Shown in pieces: positions 1 through 10,620 of a DNA stretch of 64,000 nucleotides; positions within the stretch are counted from its first letter, which is position 1, and every line of letters starts with the position of its first letter. The translations under genes were made by a program, and so were the position numbers. A model generated the notes under the pieces. It ran no database searches. It saw only the letters and a program-made list of their open reading frames with translations, and was not told where the DNA came from. Source of the stretch: Microbacterium imperiale (GTDB taxonomy: Bacteria; Actinomycetota; Actinomycetes; Actinomycetales; Microbacteriaceae); the NCBI RefSeq assembly GCF_017876655.1, contig NZ_JAGIOK010000001.1, positions 1,240,001 to 1,304,000 on the forward strand, written 5' to 3'.

Positions 1-261
1 CAGCGAGAGCGGCATCGTGACGGCGTCGGGCGCGATGCCCGTGGCCACCGTGTACTCCTGCGGCAGCGTGATCTCGAGCGGCACCAGGTTGCCGAGCTGC
101 CAGAGGCGCACCGCGGCGGGCCAGAGCGCGGACCAGTCCGCCCCCGCGCCGAACGCGACGGCCCACAGCACGGTGAGCGGAGCGAGCGCCGCGACAACGC
201 CGACGGCCACCGCGACGAGGGCGTCGACGGCGGAGAGGAGGGCGACAAGCAGGCGATTCAT
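1..261 (-). CDS. DUF6350-like membrane protein (5' part only)
   Basis: Only the first 87 codons are inside the window; the gene continues beyond position 1. It starts at the ATG complementary to 259-261. The visible protein begins MNRLLVALLSAVDALVAV, followed by long hydrophobic stretches, so it is an integral membrane protein. In Actinobacteria a DUF6350 (PerM-like) membrane protein commonly sits beside sucD and purN, and sucD lies 1.6 kb away here, which is the main reason for the name. The family has no firmly established biochemical function. If the context is misleading this is simply a polytopic membrane protein of unknown role. Confidence 0.55.
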   Translation of the reverse strand, partial: MNRLLVALLSAVDALVAVAVGVVAALAPLTVLWAVAFGAGADWSALWPAAVRLWQLGNLVPLEITLPQEYTVATGIAPDAVTMPLSL

Positions 262-341
262 GCCTGATCGACCCTACCCAGCGAGCCTGTGCGTGTCGGA
301 CCGGACGCGCGCGGAGCGCTACCGTCTTCTCGGAGGATTTT

Positions 342-1778
342 GTGAACACTACGCAGCAGCGCGCGCCGCAGGGTGCCATCGACCGTTACTTCGACATCAG
401 CCGTCGCGGCTCGACCATCGGCACCGAGGTGCGGGGCGGCCTCGTCACGTTCGTGACGATGGCCTACATCGTCATCCTCAACCCGATCATCCTGTCGGGC
501 AAGCCCGACGTGGACGGCACGACCCTCGGATTCGCCGCGGTGAGCGCGGCGACGGCGCTGACCGCCGGTGTCATGACCATCCTGTTCGGCCTCATCACGC
601 GGCTGCCGTTCGCCTTCGCCGCGGGACTGGGCATCAACGCCTTCGTCGCGTTCGGCGTCGTGGGCGAGGTCACGTGGGCCGAGGCGATGGCCCTCGTCAT
701 GATCAACGGCGTCATCATCGTGCTGCTGGCAGCCACCGGCCTGCGCAAGCTGATCTTCGACGCCGTGCCGGTGCAGCTCAAGCTCGCGATCACCGTCGCC
801 ATCGGCTTCTTCATCGCCTTCATCGGCTTCGTCAACTCCGGCTTCGTCACCTCGACGGGCCAGGCCTCTCCCCCGGTCGGGCTGGGTGTCGGCGGTTCGG
901 TCGCCTCGGCGCCGACCCTCATGTTCGTCATCACCCTGCTGCTGACCGGCATCCTCGTCGCGCGCAAGGTCAAGGGCGGCATGCTCATCGGCATCGTCGC
1001 CGGCACCGTGCTGTCGGTCATCGTCGAGGCGATCTGGCACCTCGGCCCGGCGACCGACAACGCCGGCGGCTGGGGCCTGACGGTGCCCGCGCTCACGGGA
1101 TCGCCCGTCAGCGTTCCTGACCTCAGCCTCATCGGCGCCGTCGACTTCGGCTTCGACCTCGGCAAGGTCAGCATCGTCACCCTCGTCATGCTCGTCTTCA
1201 CGCTGGTGTTCTCGAACTTCTTCGACGCCATGGGCACGATGACGGGCCTCGCGAAAGAGGCTAACCTCGCCGACGAGAAGGGCGACTTCCCGCGCATCAA
1301 GTCGGCGCTGATCGTCGAGGGCGTCGGCGCGATCGCGGGCGGCGCGACCAGCTCGTCGTCGGCCACGGTGTTCGTCGAATCGGGCTCGGGCATCGGCGAG
1401 GGCGCGCGCACGGGCCTCGCCAACGTCGTGACCGGTGTCGTGTTCCTCCTGGCGATGTTCTTCACCCCGCTGACGTCGATCGTCCCCACCGAGGTCGCCG
1501 CCGCGGCGCTCGTCATCGTCGGCGCGATGATGCTGTCGCAGATCGCGCACATCGACCTGACCGACTTCCGCGTGCTGCTGCCGGTCTTCCTCACGGCGAC
1601 CGTCATGCCGCTGACCTACTCGATCGCCAACGGCATCGGTGCGGGCTTCATCGCCTGGGTGCTCGTGAACGCGCTGTCGGGCCGCGCGAAGCAGATCAGC
1701 CCGCTGCTGTGGGTCGTCGCGGCGGGCTTCGTGGTGTTCTTCGCCCGCGGACCCCTCGAGGCGATGCTGGGCGTCTGA
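342..1778 (+). CDS. NCS2-family purine permease (AzgA/PbuG type)
   Basis: A 478-aa polytopic membrane protein that probably imports adenine, guanine or hypoxanthine by proton symport. AzgA/PbuG-type signatures are visible: GGLVTFVTMAYIVILNP near the N-terminus, GLGINAFVAFG in an early helix, FFDAMGTMTGLAKEA in mid-protein, and SSSSATVFVESGSGIGEGARTG, which corresponds to the substrate-binding region. The start is GTG at 342, with a GGAGG ribosome-binding site a few bases upstream. It is transcribed alone, between the DUF6350-like gene and sucD, both on the other strand, and ends at a strong bidirectional terminator. The family is clear; the exact purine is not. Confidence 0.88.
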   Translation: MNTTQQRAPQGAIDRYFDISRRGSTIGTEVRGGLVTFVTMAYIVILNPIILSGKPDVDGTTLGFAAVSAATALTAGVMTILFGLITRLPFAFAAGLGINAFVAFGVVGEVTWAEAMALVMINGVIIVLLAATGLRKLIFDAVPVQLKLAITVAIGFFIAFIGFVNSGFVTSTGQASPPVGLGVGGSVASAPTLMFVITLLLTGILVARKVKGGMLIGIVAGTVLSVIVEAIWHLGPATDNAGGWGLTVPALTGSPVSVPDLSLIGAVDFGFDLGKVSIVTLVMLVFTLVFSNFFDAMGTMTGLAKEANLADEKGDFPRIKSALIVEGVGAIAGGATSSSSATVFVESGSGIGEGARTGLANVVTGVVFLLAMFFTPLTSIVPTEVAAAALVIVGAMMLSQIAHIDLTDFRVLLPVFLTATVMPLTYSIANGIGAGFIAWVLVNALSGRAKQISPLLWVVAAGFVVFFARGPLEAMLGV

Positions 1779-1805
1779 CGCCACGGACCCAGCGCCGGGT
1801 ACAGC

Positions 1806-1837
1806 GAAGGGGCGGATGCCGCAGCATCCGCCCCTTC
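1806..1837. terminator. Bidirectional Rho-independent-type hairpin
   Basis: A perfect 14-bp stem (1806-1819 with 1824-1837, arm GAAGGGGCGGATGC) closes a 4-nt CGCA loop. It lies between the convergent ends of the purine permease and sucD and can fold in either transcript. There is no long T-tract, as is usual in high-GC actinobacteria. Confidence 0.85.
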
Positions 1838-1854
1838 GTCGTGTCCGGGAAGCG

Positions 1855-2757
<903 letters not shown>

Positions 2758-2784
2758 GTCGTTGGTCCTTTTCGCGTCCGGGGC

Positions 2785-3951
2785 TCAGGCGTTGGCCAGC
2801 TCGGCGGCCTTGTCGGCGCCCTCGTCCATGCCAGCGGCGAGCGTGACGAGCGGGTGGTTCGCGTCGGCGAGGATCGCGCGGCCCTCGTCGACCTGGTTGC
2901 CGTCGAGACGCACGACGAGCGGCTTGGTGGCCGAGTCGCCGAGGATCTCGAGAGCCTTGACGATGCCCTCGGCCACGGCGACGCACGAGGTGATGCCGCC
3001 GAAGACGTTGACGAAGACGCTCTTGACCTGCTCGTCGCCGAGGATGACGTCGAGACCCGAGGCCATGACCTGCGCGTTCGCGCCGCCGCCGATGTCGAGG
3101 AAGTTGGCGGGCTTGACGCCGCCGTGCTTCTCGCCGGCGTAGGCGACGACGTCGAGCGTCGACATGACGAGGCCCGCGCCGTTGCCGATGACGCCGACCT
3201 GGCCGTCGAGCTTGACGTAGTTCAGACCGGACGCCTTGGCCTTGGCCTCGAGCGGGTCGGCGGCGCCCTTGTCCTCGAGCTCCTCGTGCTCGGGGTGGCG
3301 CACCTCGCTGGCGTTCTCGTCGAGCGAGACCTTGCCGTCGAGGGCGACGATGTCGCCGGCGCCGGTGCGGACGAGGGGGTTCACCTCGACGAGGGTCGCG
3401 CCCTCGCCGGTGTAGACGGCGTAGAGCTTGACGAACACGTCCGAGACCTTCTCGACGAGGTCGTCGGGGAAGTTCGCGGCGCGGGCGATCTCGACGGCCT
3501 TGGCCTTGTCGATGCCCTGCAGCGGGTCGACCTCGACGCGTGCGAGCGCCTCGGGGCGCTCGACGGCGAGCTCTTCGATCTCCATGCCGCCCTCGACCGA
3601 GCACAGGCTCAGGTACGAGCGGTTGGCGCGGTCGAGCAGCACCGAGAAGTAGAACTCCTCGGCGATGTCGGCGCCCTGGGCGACCATCACGCGCTGGACG
3701 ACGTGGCCCTTGATGTCGAGGCCCAGGATGGCCTCGGCTGCGGCGTACGCCTCGTCGGGGGTCTTGGCGACCTTGACGCCGCCGGCCTTGCCGCGACCTC
3801 CGGTCTTGACCTGAGCCTTGACGACCACGACGCCGCCGATCTTCTCGGCCGCCGCCTTCGCCTCCTCAGGGGTGTCGGCGATGATGCCGGCGAGCACCGG
3901 CACCTCGTACTTCTCGAACAGGTCTCGGGCCTGGTACTCGTAAAGATCCAC
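2785..3951 (-). CDS. sucC: Succinate-CoA ligase (ADP-forming), beta subunit
   Basis: A 388-aa ATP-grasp subunit of succinyl-CoA synthetase, the same length as the E. coli protein. It begins [22 protein letters not shown], the standard N-terminus, and carries the glycine-rich [15 protein letters not shown] segment. VEVNPL and [10 protein letters not shown] are the conserved nucleotide- and alpha-subunit-contact regions. The start is GTG at 3951 with AGGATT upstream. It precedes sucD in the same operon. A 16-bp palindrome about 40 bp upstream of the start may be an operator. Confidence 0.97.
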   Translation of the reverse strand: MDLYEYQARDLFEKYEVPVLAGIIADTPEEAKAAAEKIGGVVVVKAQVKTGGRGKAGGVKVAKTPDEAYAAAEAILGLDIKGHVVQRVMVAQGADIAEEFYFSVLLDRANRSYLSLCSVEGGMEIEELAVERPEALARVEVDPLQGIDKAKAVEIARAANFPDDLVEKVSDVFVKLYAVYTGEGATLVEVNPLVRTGAGDIVALDGKVSLDENASEVRHPEHEELEDKGAADPLEAKAKASGLNYVKLDGQVGVIGNGAGLVMSTLDVVAYAGEKHGGVKPANFLDIGGGANAQVMASGLDVILGDEQVKSVFVNVFGGITSCVAVAEGIVKALEILGDSATKPLVVRLDGNQVDEGRAILADANHPLVTLAAGMDEGADKAAELANA

Positions 3952-3993
3952 TGCAATCCTTCGCTGGGCGACGGTGGGTGAGGGGCGGGAACA

Positions 3994-4009
3994 ATCTCGA
4001 TGTCGAGAT
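3994..4009. promoter_or_regulatory. Palindrome upstream of sucC, probable operator
   Basis: ATCTCGATGTCGAGAT has perfect 7-bp arms separated by TG. It lies 43 bp upstream of the sucC GTG, inside the 133-bp gap between sucC and the response-regulator gene, where the sucCD promoter should be. No regulator can be named from sequence alone. Confidence 0.5.
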
Positions 4010-4084
4010 ATCGCCCGATCGGAAAGCCTACTACCCGTGCCTGACGGCCCCGTGCCCGGATCCCGCCGAATGGAGGGGCCGGAA

Positions 4085-4687
4085 TCAGATCCAGCCGCGC
4101 TCGCGCGCCATGATCGCCGCCTGCTGTCGCGTCGCGAGGCCGAGCTTGCCGAGCACGGACGAGACGTGGTTGCGCACGGTCCCCGCCGACAGGTGCAGGG
4201 ATGCCGCGATCTCGGCGATCGTCTCGCCGCGGGCGCCGGCGCGCAGCACGTCGAGCTCGCGGTCGGTGAGGGGGCTGCGCTCGTCGCTCAGGGCGTCGGC
4301 GGCGATCTCGGGGTCGACGTAGCGCCGTCCAGCCGCGACCTCGCGGATGACGGCGGCGACGTCGTCGGCCCGCCGCGACTTCGGAACGAACCCGTCCACC
4401 CCGGCGCTCAGCGCCCGGCGCAGCACCCCGGGTCGGGCGTGCCGCGTGACGACGACGCACCGCGACGGCACGCGCTGCCGGATGCGGGCGGCCGCCTCGA
4501 CCCCGTCGATGCCCGGCATCTCGAGGTCGAGCAGGCAGACGTCCGGGCGCAGCGCGAGGGCCTGTTCCACGGCGCTCTCGCCGTCGCGGCACTCGGCGAT
4601 GACGTCGAGGTCCTCTTCGAGGCGCAGCAGCGCGGCGAGGGCCGAGCGGATCATGTCCTCGTCGTCGGCGATCAGCACCCGGATCAT
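4085..4687 (-). CDS. NarL/LuxR-family response regulator
   Basis: A 200-aa response regulator. The receiver domain spans about residues 1-120, with acidic residues D8/D9, phospho-acceptor D54 in CLLDLEMPG, and a conserved threonine region around VVVTRHA. The C-terminal LuxR-type helix-turn-helix is visible as [22 protein letters not shown] followed by [18 protein letters not shown]. It overlaps the upstream histidine kinase by 4 nt (ATGA), so the two form one translationally coupled two-component system. Target genes are unknown; the neighbours do not point to a particular stimulus. Confidence 0.93.
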   Translation of the reverse strand: MIRVLIADDEDMIRSALAALLRLEEDLDVIAECRDGESAVEQALALRPDVCLLDLEMPGIDGVEAAARIRQRVPSRCVVVTRHARPGVLRRALSAGVDGFVPKSRRADDVAAVIREVAAGRRYVDPEIAADALSDERSPLTDRELDVLRAGARGETIAEIAASLHLSAGTVRNHVSSVLGKLGLATRQQAAIMARERGWI

Positions 4688-5991
4688 CGCGGCATCCCCT
4701 CACTCGGCGCCTCGGGGCGGAAGAAGGTGTCGCGTTCGCCGGGAACCTCCGGCGTGAACCCGGCAGATGCGCCGCCTTCGCGCCCCGGAGCCGCGGGAAC
4801 CGTCACCACCACGGTGAAGCGGTCGGGGTCGCGATGGGTCTTCAGGTCGCCGCCGACCACGCCGACGCGGTGGGCGATGCCTTCGAGGCCGGCGCCGGAG
4901 CCGAGCGTCGACTCCGCACCCCGATCGTTGGCGACGCTCATCCGCCAGAACGCGCCGTCCCGCGCCAGGCTCAGCTCGGCCCAGGTGCCGCCGCCGTGCT
5001 TGAGCACGTTCGTCGTGCATTCGCGCACGACGGGACCGAGGATGTCGGCGGGCGCCAGCACCGCGTCGGCGGCGACGTCCGATCGCACGCGCAGTCCCGC
5101 GGCGCGCAGCAGGTCGACAGCGTTCGCGAGCTCGTCGGGCAGGGGCACGCCGCGGAACCGCCCGGCGAGCTCGCGCGTGCCGGTGCGCGCCGCGTCGACG
5201 GACGCGCGAGCGAGGCGGATCTGCTCGGCCGCGGCATCCGGGTCACGCGGGAGCATCCGCTCGGCGAGCTCGAGCTGCAGCGCGATGACCTGCAGGTGAT
5301 GACCCTGCAGGTCGTGCAGCTCGCCGGCGAGGCGCAGGCGCTCCTGCGTCGCGGCGAGACGCGACTCGATGGCGCGGGCGCGGTTGAGCTCGAGCACGAC
5401 GTCCCACGACCACAGCGACAGCGCGATGGCGCCGGGCAGCGCGATGCCGAAGGTCGCGAGCGCGAACCCCATCGACCCGGCTCCCGGCACGGCCGCGTCG
5501 AGCCGCGCGCGTTCGGCGAACCAGAGCACGACCAGGGCGATCTCGACGAGCACGACGCCCCGCCACCGGATGCCGGGGCCCCAGCGCACGAGGCACAGCA
5601 CGGTCGCCAGCACCGACGCGCCGAAGAGGAACGACAGCGTCGTGACACCGACCACGACCGCCCCGACGATCCCGAGTGCCACGGGCCACGATGCGAAGCG
5701 GCGCAGGCGAGGCACCCGGTCGGCGTCGCTGACGTCGCCGTCCCGCCGGTAGCGCGCCAGCAGGACGATCGTCGCGGCGAGCACGACGGCGGCGCCCACC
5801 GCGTAGCCCACGGTGAGAAGCGGTGCACCGAGGCGCCGCGTCGCCACGAGCACCCACAGACCCCACACGGCCAGAGCGGATGCCGTGAAGAACACGATCG
5901 AGACGGCGATGTACCACGAGGTGGCCACGACCTCGCGGGCGAGCGCGGCGGGGCTGGCCACCGACGGGCTGCGGGACGCGTGGCTGTTCAC
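4684..5991 (-). CDS. DesK/NarX-type sensor histidine kinase (HisKA_3)
   Basis: A 435-aa membrane sensor kinase. The N-terminal half (about residues 22-200) holds a series of hydrophobic helices without a recognisable extracytoplasmic sensor domain, so it may sense the membrane itself. The HisKA_3 phospho-acceptor is H226 in GELHDLQGHHLQ, followed by a HATPase_c domain with N-box VRECTTNVLKHGGG and G-box GSGAGLEGIAHRV. The start used is GTG at 5991. It is co-transcribed with the downstream response regulator. Its ligand cannot be told from sequence. Confidence 0.9.
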   Translation of the reverse strand: MNSHASRSPSVASPAALAREVVATSWYIAVSIVFFTASALAVWGLWVLVATRRLGAPLLTVGYAVGAAVVLAATIVLLARYRRDGDVSDADRVPRLRRFASWPVALGIVGAVVVGVTTLSFLFGASVLATVLCLVRWGPGIRWRGVVLVEIALVVLWFAERARLDAAVPGAGSMGFALATFGIALPGAIALSLWSWDVVLELNRARAIESRLAATQERLRLAGELHDLQGHHLQVIALQLELAERMLPRDPDAAAEQIRLARASVDAARTGTRELAGRFRGVPLPDELANAVDLLRAAGLRVRSDVAADAVLAPADILGPVVRECTTNVLKHGGGTWAELSLARDGAFWRMSVANDRGAESTLGSGAGLEGIAHRVGVVGGDLKTHRDPDRFTVVVTVPAAPGREGGASAGFTPEVPGERDTFFRPEAPSEGMPR

Positions 5992-6102
5992 GCCGCCAGA
6001 GTACGACCATGACGTTTGTCATGCTCCGCTCCGCGGAAGCTCCCGTGCACGGGTGACGTCGCGACACTGCCGCGGGCGGAGCACCGGCGCTGGGATGGAG
6101 TC

Positions 6103-6603
6103 ATGTCCAACCCGTTCTCCGACCTCGTCCTCGGCTTCCAAGACCTCGTCACGCAGATGCCCGATCTCCTCCGCCCCGTGATCGTCGCCCTCGCCGGCGC
6201 CGTCCCCTTCATCGAGGGCGAGGGCGCCGCCGCGATCGGCATCGTCGGCGGCATCCATCCGGCCGTCGCGGCCGTGGCCGGCGCGATCGGCAACTTCCTG
6301 TGCGTCGCGGTCGTGGTGCTGGTGGCCTCGCGCGTGCGCACCGCCGTCACCACGCGGGGCGGCGCCGCCGAGAAGCCGAAGGCCGCGCGCAACGAGAAGT
6401 TCCAGAAGGCCTACCACCGGTACGGCACGCCGGGCGTCAGCCTGCTCGGACCGCTGCTGCTGCCGACGCAGTTCACGGCGGCGGCGCTGACGGCGACCGG
6501 GGTGCCGCCGCGTCGCGTGCTCGCGTGGCAGGGGGCGGCGATCATCCTGTGGACCACGCTGATCACGCTGTTCATCACGGGTGTGCTCTACATCGCCCTC
6601 TGA
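6103..6603 (+). CDS. Putative small multidrug-export family membrane protein
   Basis: A 166-aa protein that resembles the COG2426 / small multidrug export family. It has two hydrophobic blocks, one near residues 20-65 (motif AVPFIEGEGAAAIGIVGG) and one at the C-terminus, joined by a charged linker rich in K and R. The FIEGEGA stretch in a helix is characteristic of the family. The start chosen is the ATG at 6103, which has GGAG 5 bp upstream; an in-frame ATG at 6016 would add 29 non-conserved-looking residues. The export function is a family label without proof for this branch. Confidence 0.75.
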   Translation: MSNPFSDLVLGFQDLVTQMPDLLRPVIVALAGAVPFIEGEGAAAIGIVGGIHPAVAAVAGAIGNFLCVAVVVLVASRVRTAVTTRGGAAEKPKAARNEKFQKAYHRYGTPGVSLLGPLLLPTQFTAAALTATGVPPRRVLAWQGAAIILWTTLITLFITGVLYIAL

Positions 6604-6660
6604 GCGCAACCCCCCTGTCGTATTCGGCGGCCGGCATGCCACGGGATGCAGGATGGGTGC

Positions 6661-8352
6661 ATGAGCGCGCTCGAGTCCCGCCCGTGGCTGTCGGCCTATG
6701 CCGAGGGTGTCCCCGCCGAGATCGACGAGGTGACCCAGACCCTGCCCGAGATGATCGCCGCGAGCGTGGCCGAGCACGGTCCGCGCGTGGCTCTCGAGTT
6801 CTTCGGCGCCACGACGACCTACCGCGAGCTGGGCGAGAGCATCGACCGCGCCGCCGAAGGGCTGCGCCGGATCGGTGTGACCGCCGGCGACCGCGTCGCG
6901 ATCGTGCTGCCCAACTGCCCGCAGCACGTCGTCGCGTTCTACGCCGCGCTGCGGCTGGGCGCGATCGTCGTCGAGCACAACCCGCTCTACACGGCGCGCG
7001 AGCTGCGCCACCAGTTCGAGGACCACGGCGCCCGCTTCGCGATCGTCTGGGACAAGATCGTCGACACCATCGCCGACTTCCCCACCGATCTGCGGGTCGA
7101 GCGCATCATCAGCGTCGACGTCACCGAGGCGCTGCCGCGCGGCAAGCGGATGCTGCTGCGCCTGCCGATCGCGAAGGCCCGGGCCTCGCGGGCGCAGCTG
7201 ACGGCGAAGCCCCGCACGAAGGACGCGCTGCCCTGGTCGAAGCTGCTCGATCGGCGCCGCATCTCCGACCGCGTCGCGGGCCCGACCCTCGACGACACCG
7301 CCCTGCTGCAGTACACCAGCGGCACGACGGGGCTCCCGAAGGGCGCCGTCCTGACCCATCGCAACCTGCGCGCCAATGCGATGCAGGGTCGGGCCTGGGT
7401 GCCGGGCCTGACGCCGGGCGACGAGACCTTCTACGGCGTGCTCCCCCTGTTCCACGCCTACGGCATGACGCTGTGCCTGACGTTCGCGATGAGCATGGGC
7501 GCCAAGCTCGTGTTGTTCCCGAAGTTCGACGTCGGCCTGCTGGCCGATGCCGCCCGTACGAGCCCGCCCACCTTCCTGCCGGCGGTGCCGCCGATCTACG
7601 ATCAGCTGGCGCGCGCCGCGGCCCGAGGCACGATCGACCTCTCGCGCACCCGGTTCGCCATCTCGGGAGCGATGAGCCTGCCCGTGGCCACGGTGGCGCG
7701 GTGGGAGGAGGCGACCGGCGGCCTGCTCGTCGAGGGCTACGGGATGACCGAGTCCTCGCCCGTCGCGCTCGGCAACCCCATCGGCCCGTCGCGGCGCCCG
7801 GGCACGGTCGGCGTACCGTTCCCGAGCACCGAGATCCGCGTCGTCGACCCCGACGACCCCTCCGTCGACCGCGGACCCGGCGAGGAGGGCGAGCTGCTGC
7901 TGCGCGGCCCGCAGGTCTTCTCCGGCTACTGGCGGCGACCGACCGAGACGGCCGATGTCCTCCTGCCGGGCGGCTGGCTGCGCACGGGAGACATCGCGGT
8001 GGTCTCGCCCGACGGCTTCGTGACGATCGTCGACCGCCTGAAGGAGCTCATCATCACGGGCGGGTTCAACGTCTCCCCGAGCGAGGTCGAGGACACCCTG
8101 CACGCCCACCCGGATGTCGAGGGCGCCGCCGTCGTGGCCGCACCGCGCAGTTCGGGCGGCGAGGAGGTCGTCGCAGCCGTCGTGCTGCGCGAGGGCGCCG
8201 AGCTCGATGTCGAGGGGCTGCGCGACTTCTGCCGCACCCGCCTCGCCGCGTACAAGGTGCCCCGCCGGATCGTCGCGGTCGACGAGCTGCCGCGCTCGCT
8301 CATCGGCAAGGTGCTGCGCCGTCAGGTGCGCGAGCAGCTGCTCGCCGACTGA
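6661..8352 (+). CDS. Long-chain fatty acid-CoA ligase (AMP-binding)
   Basis: A 563-aa ANL-superfamily enzyme that activates a carboxylic acid to its acyl-AMP and then its CoA thioester. The AMP-binding P-loop YTSGTTGLPKG is at about residues 218-228, the A5 motif GYGMTESS near 359, and the hinge and C-terminal lysine region appear as DRLKELIITGGFNVSPSEVE and PRSLIGKVLRRQ. Length fits FadD-type ligases. The start is taken at ATG 6661; an ATG at 6646 is in frame but has no better ribosome-binding site. Nearby acyl-CoA dehydrogenase and desaturase genes suit lipid metabolism, but the chain length is not known. Confidence 0.9.
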   Translation: MSALESRPWLSAYAEGVPAEIDEVTQTLPEMIAASVAEHGPRVALEFFGATTTYRELGESIDRAAEGLRRIGVTAGDRVAIVLPNCPQHVVAFYAALRLGAIVVEHNPLYTARELRHQFEDHGARFAIVWDKIVDTIADFPTDLRVERIISVDVTEALPRGKRMLLRLPIAKARASRAQLTAKPRTKDALPWSKLLDRRRISDRVAGPTLDDTALLQYTSGTTGLPKGAVLTHRNLRANAMQGRAWVPGLTPGDETFYGVLPLFHAYGMTLCLTFAMSMGAKLVLFPKFDVGLLADAARTSPPTFLPAVPPIYDQLARAAARGTIDLSRTRFAISGAMSLPVATVARWEEATGGLLVEGYGMTESSPVALGNPIGPSRRPGTVGVPFPSTEIRVVDPDDPSVDRGPGEEGELLLRGPQVFSGYWRRPTETADVLLPGGWLRTGDIAVVSPDGFVTIVDRLKELIITGGFNVSPSEVEDTLHAHPDVEGAAVVAAPRSSGGEEVVAAVVLREGAELDVEGLRDFCRTRLAAYKVPRRIVAVDELPRSLIGKVLRRQVREQLLAD

Positions 8353-8361
8353 GCGCCCGGG

Positions 8362-9876
8362 TCAGCCCAGGCGCCGCAGCCCCGTCGCGGCGGGTCCTTC
8401 GATGCGCGTGCCGTCGGGGGCGAACCGCGAGGCGTGCAGCGGGCAGTCCCACGTGCACTCGAGGTCGTTCCACTCGAGCACCCCGCCCAGGTGCGGGCAG
8501 ACGGCGCTGACGGCGCGCGTCTTGCCACCCACCGTCGACACTCCCGCGGGCAGCCCGTGGCTGCGAGCCACGATGCCCGAGCCTTCCGCCGGACGCGGCA
8601 CCGGTGTCGAGCGGGTGAGGGCCTCCGCCCAGCCGCGTGCCGCGACGGCGCCGATCTTCGCGTTCTCCGCGACGCCGCGCGCGAGGTCGGCCGGAACGGT
8701 GAGGCGCGTCCCGATGACCGTCATCCAGGTCGGCTTCTCGCGCATCTTCTCGCCGCGCAGCTCGCTGGCGATGCGCAGCGCGGCGGCGGGCGCGTTGGTG
8801 AGTCCCCACTTGGCGTAGCCGGTCGCGAAGCGCACACGGCCGAGGGAGCGCGGCATCGCCCCGATGAAGGGCACGAGGTTGTGCGAGGTGTAGTCCTGCG
8901 CCGACCACCGGTGGGTCTCGGCGCCGACGGGGAACGTCTCCCGGGCCCAGGCGGCGAGCTCGTCGAGCATCGCCCGCTCGCTGTCGGCCCGTCCGACGGG
9001 ATGCCCCGCTCCCCCGACGATCAGCTGCGGCCGTCCGGTCGGGCCGTCCGCCGGGCCGACGGTGCGCAGCGAGCGGGTCGGGCTGTCGGCCGAAAGGTAC
9101 ATGCCGCCCGGCATCTCGCCCTCGAGCTCGAACGACACGCACGCGGAACGCATGCCGCTGACCTTCGCGAACGAGAGGCCGCGGTCGAGGATCGGGGTGC
9201 CGGTCGCGAGCACCACCCGGTCGGCGAACAGGGGGCCGGCGTCGGTGTCGACCCGGGGTCGGGGCAGCACGCGCACGCGGGTCACGGCGGTGTGCGGGTG
9301 CAGGCGCCCGCCGGCCGCGACGAACGCCGCCGCGAGTGCCGTCAACAGGCTCATCGGGTCGATCGCGCGCTGACGGTCGAGCGCGACGGCGCTCACCATG
9401 CGGACGGGACCCGAGGCGAGCTCGTCGGCGTCGGCCAGCCGCACCTCGAGCCCCGCCTCACGGGCCGCCCGGTACTCCTCGGTCACCGCGGCCACGCCTT
9501 CCGCACCGGCGGCGTGCGTGTACGCGGTGCGCTCGGTCGTCGGGACGCCGAGCTCGTCGGCGGCGCGCGTGACCCACTCGAACCCGTCGCGATTGGCCTC
9601 GACGTAGGCGCGCACGAGGGACTCCGGGTGGTGGCGCCGCAGCGACGAGAGCGTCGTGCCCTGCAGCAGGGAGATCTTGCCGGTGTTCGACCCCGAGGCG
9701 AGCTCGCCGACGGCGCCGCGCTCGACGACGGCGACATCCATGCCGGATCGGACCAGCTCGAGGGCCGTGGCCAGACCGGTGAGTCCGGCGCCCACGATGA
9801 CGACGTCGTGCCGCCGCCCCGCTTCGAGCGGGGCGGCGGTGACGGCGGGCGGGGCGGTCTTCCAGAGCGGCGTCAT
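8362..9876 (-). CDS. FAD-dependent oxidoreductase with C-terminal Rieske domain
   Basis: A 504-aa two-domain protein. Residues about 23-400 form a DAO-type FAD domain with dinucleotide motif VIVGAGLTGLATALEL (GxGxxG at 29-34). The C-terminus is a Rieske [2Fe-2S] domain with ligands C460, H462, C478 and H481 in CPHLGG and CPLHASRF. This architecture is seen in B. subtilis YhfW-like proteins, whose substrate is not established. The gene is convergent with the acyl-CoA ligase (9-bp gap) and divergent from a TetR regulator, so TetR control is possible. Confidence 0.9.
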   Translation of the reverse strand: MTPLWKTAPPAVTAAPLEAGRRHDVVIVGAGLTGLATALELVRSGMDVAVVERGAVGELASGSNTGKISLLQGTTLSSLRRHHPESLVRAYVEANRDGFEWVTRAADELGVPTTERTAYTHAAGAEGVAAVTEEYRAAREAGLEVRLADADELASGPVRMVSAVALDRQRAIDPMSLLTALAAAFVAAGGRLHPHTAVTRVRVLPRPRVDTDAGPLFADRVVLATGTPILDRGLSFAKVSGMRSACVSFELEGEMPGGMYLSADSPTRSLRTVGPADGPTGRPQLIVGGAGHPVGRADSERAMLDELAAWARETFPVGAETHRWSAQDYTSHNLVPFIGAMPRSLGRVRFATGYAKWGLTNAPAAALRIASELRGEKMREKPTWMTVIGTRLTVPADLARGVAENAKIGAVAARGWAEALTRSTPVPRPAEGSGIVARSHGLPAGVSTVGGKTRAVSAVCPHLGGVLEWNDLECTWDCPLHASRFAPDGTRIEGPAATGLRRLG

Positions 9877-9937
9877 GCATCGCAGTCAACGCCTCGCCCG
9901 GCGGCCCGACAACGACTTGACACTAGGCTCGGTGCCC

Positions 9938-10603
9938 ATGACCGACGCTTCCCGCACCGCCGGAGACGCGGTCGTCGCCGCCGCGGTCGAGCTGTTCGCC
10001 CAAAAGGGGTACGACCAGACCTCGGTCGATGACATCGCCCGTGCGGCGGGCCTGTCGCGATCGACCTTCTTCCGGCAGTACGGCGGCAAGGACGACGTGG
10101 TGTTCGCCGACCATGAGGTCGTGCTCGGCACGCTGCGCGCGGTGTTCGACGCACCCCACGACAGTCCCTGGCGCGCCGTGTGCGCGGCGGCCCTCGCGGC
10201 GTTCGACCATTTCGCGGGCGACCTCGACCTGGCCCGCCGGCGGTACCACGTCGTGCGCGGCATCCCGGCCCTGCGCGACCGCGAGATCGTGACGGTGTTC
10301 CGCTACGAGCGCCTCTTCGCCGACCACCTGCGCGAACGCTCACCCGGGCTCGACCCCGTCGACGCCGTCGCGTTCGGGGCCGCCGTGACCGCGGTGCACA
10401 ACCACGTGCTGCGCCGGCTGATCCGCGACGAGCCGGGCGTCTCGCGAGCGACGCTCGCCCGCGCGCTCGACGACCTTTTGCACCGGTTCGGCGTGCACCC
10501 CGACGGCGAGGCTCCCGCCGCGGACGACCTCGTCGTCGCGGTCTTCCCCCGCCGGATGCCGCTCGCCGAGGTCACCCGCCGGCTCCGCTCCGACCTACCC
10601 TGA
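9938..10603 (+). CDS. TetR/AcrR-family transcriptional regulator
   Basis: A 221-aa repressor-type protein. The N-terminal TetR helix-turn-helix covers about residues 8-55 (AAVELFAQKGYDQTSVDDIA, then LSRSTFFRQYGGKDD). The rest is a helical ligand-binding domain with no family-specific motif that I recognise. The start is ATG 9938; the frame stays open upstream but that stretch is antisense to the FAD gene. It lies 53 bp before an acyl-CoA dehydrogenase gene whose leader contains two TGACACC-type palindromes, and a half-site TGACACT sits 20 bp before its own start, suggesting local control plus autoregulation. Confidence 0.9.
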   Translation: MTDASRTAGDAVVAAAVELFAQKGYDQTSVDDIARAAGLSRSTFFRQYGGKDDVVFADHEVVLGTLRAVFDAPHDSPWRAVCAAALAAFDHFAGDLDLARRRYHVVRGIPALRDREIVTVFRYERLFADHLRERSPGLDPVDAVAFGAAVTAVHNHVLRRLIRDEPGVSRATLARALDDLLHRFGVHPDGEAPAADDLVVAVFPRRMPLAEVTRRLRSDLP

Positions 10604-10620
10604 CGGCCATCACGGGACCG

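Noticed and set aside
6019..8109. Long minus-strand open frame across the exporter-like and acyl-CoA ligase genes
   Set aside because: Low-complexity R/D/G-rich translation antisense to a well-supported ligase.
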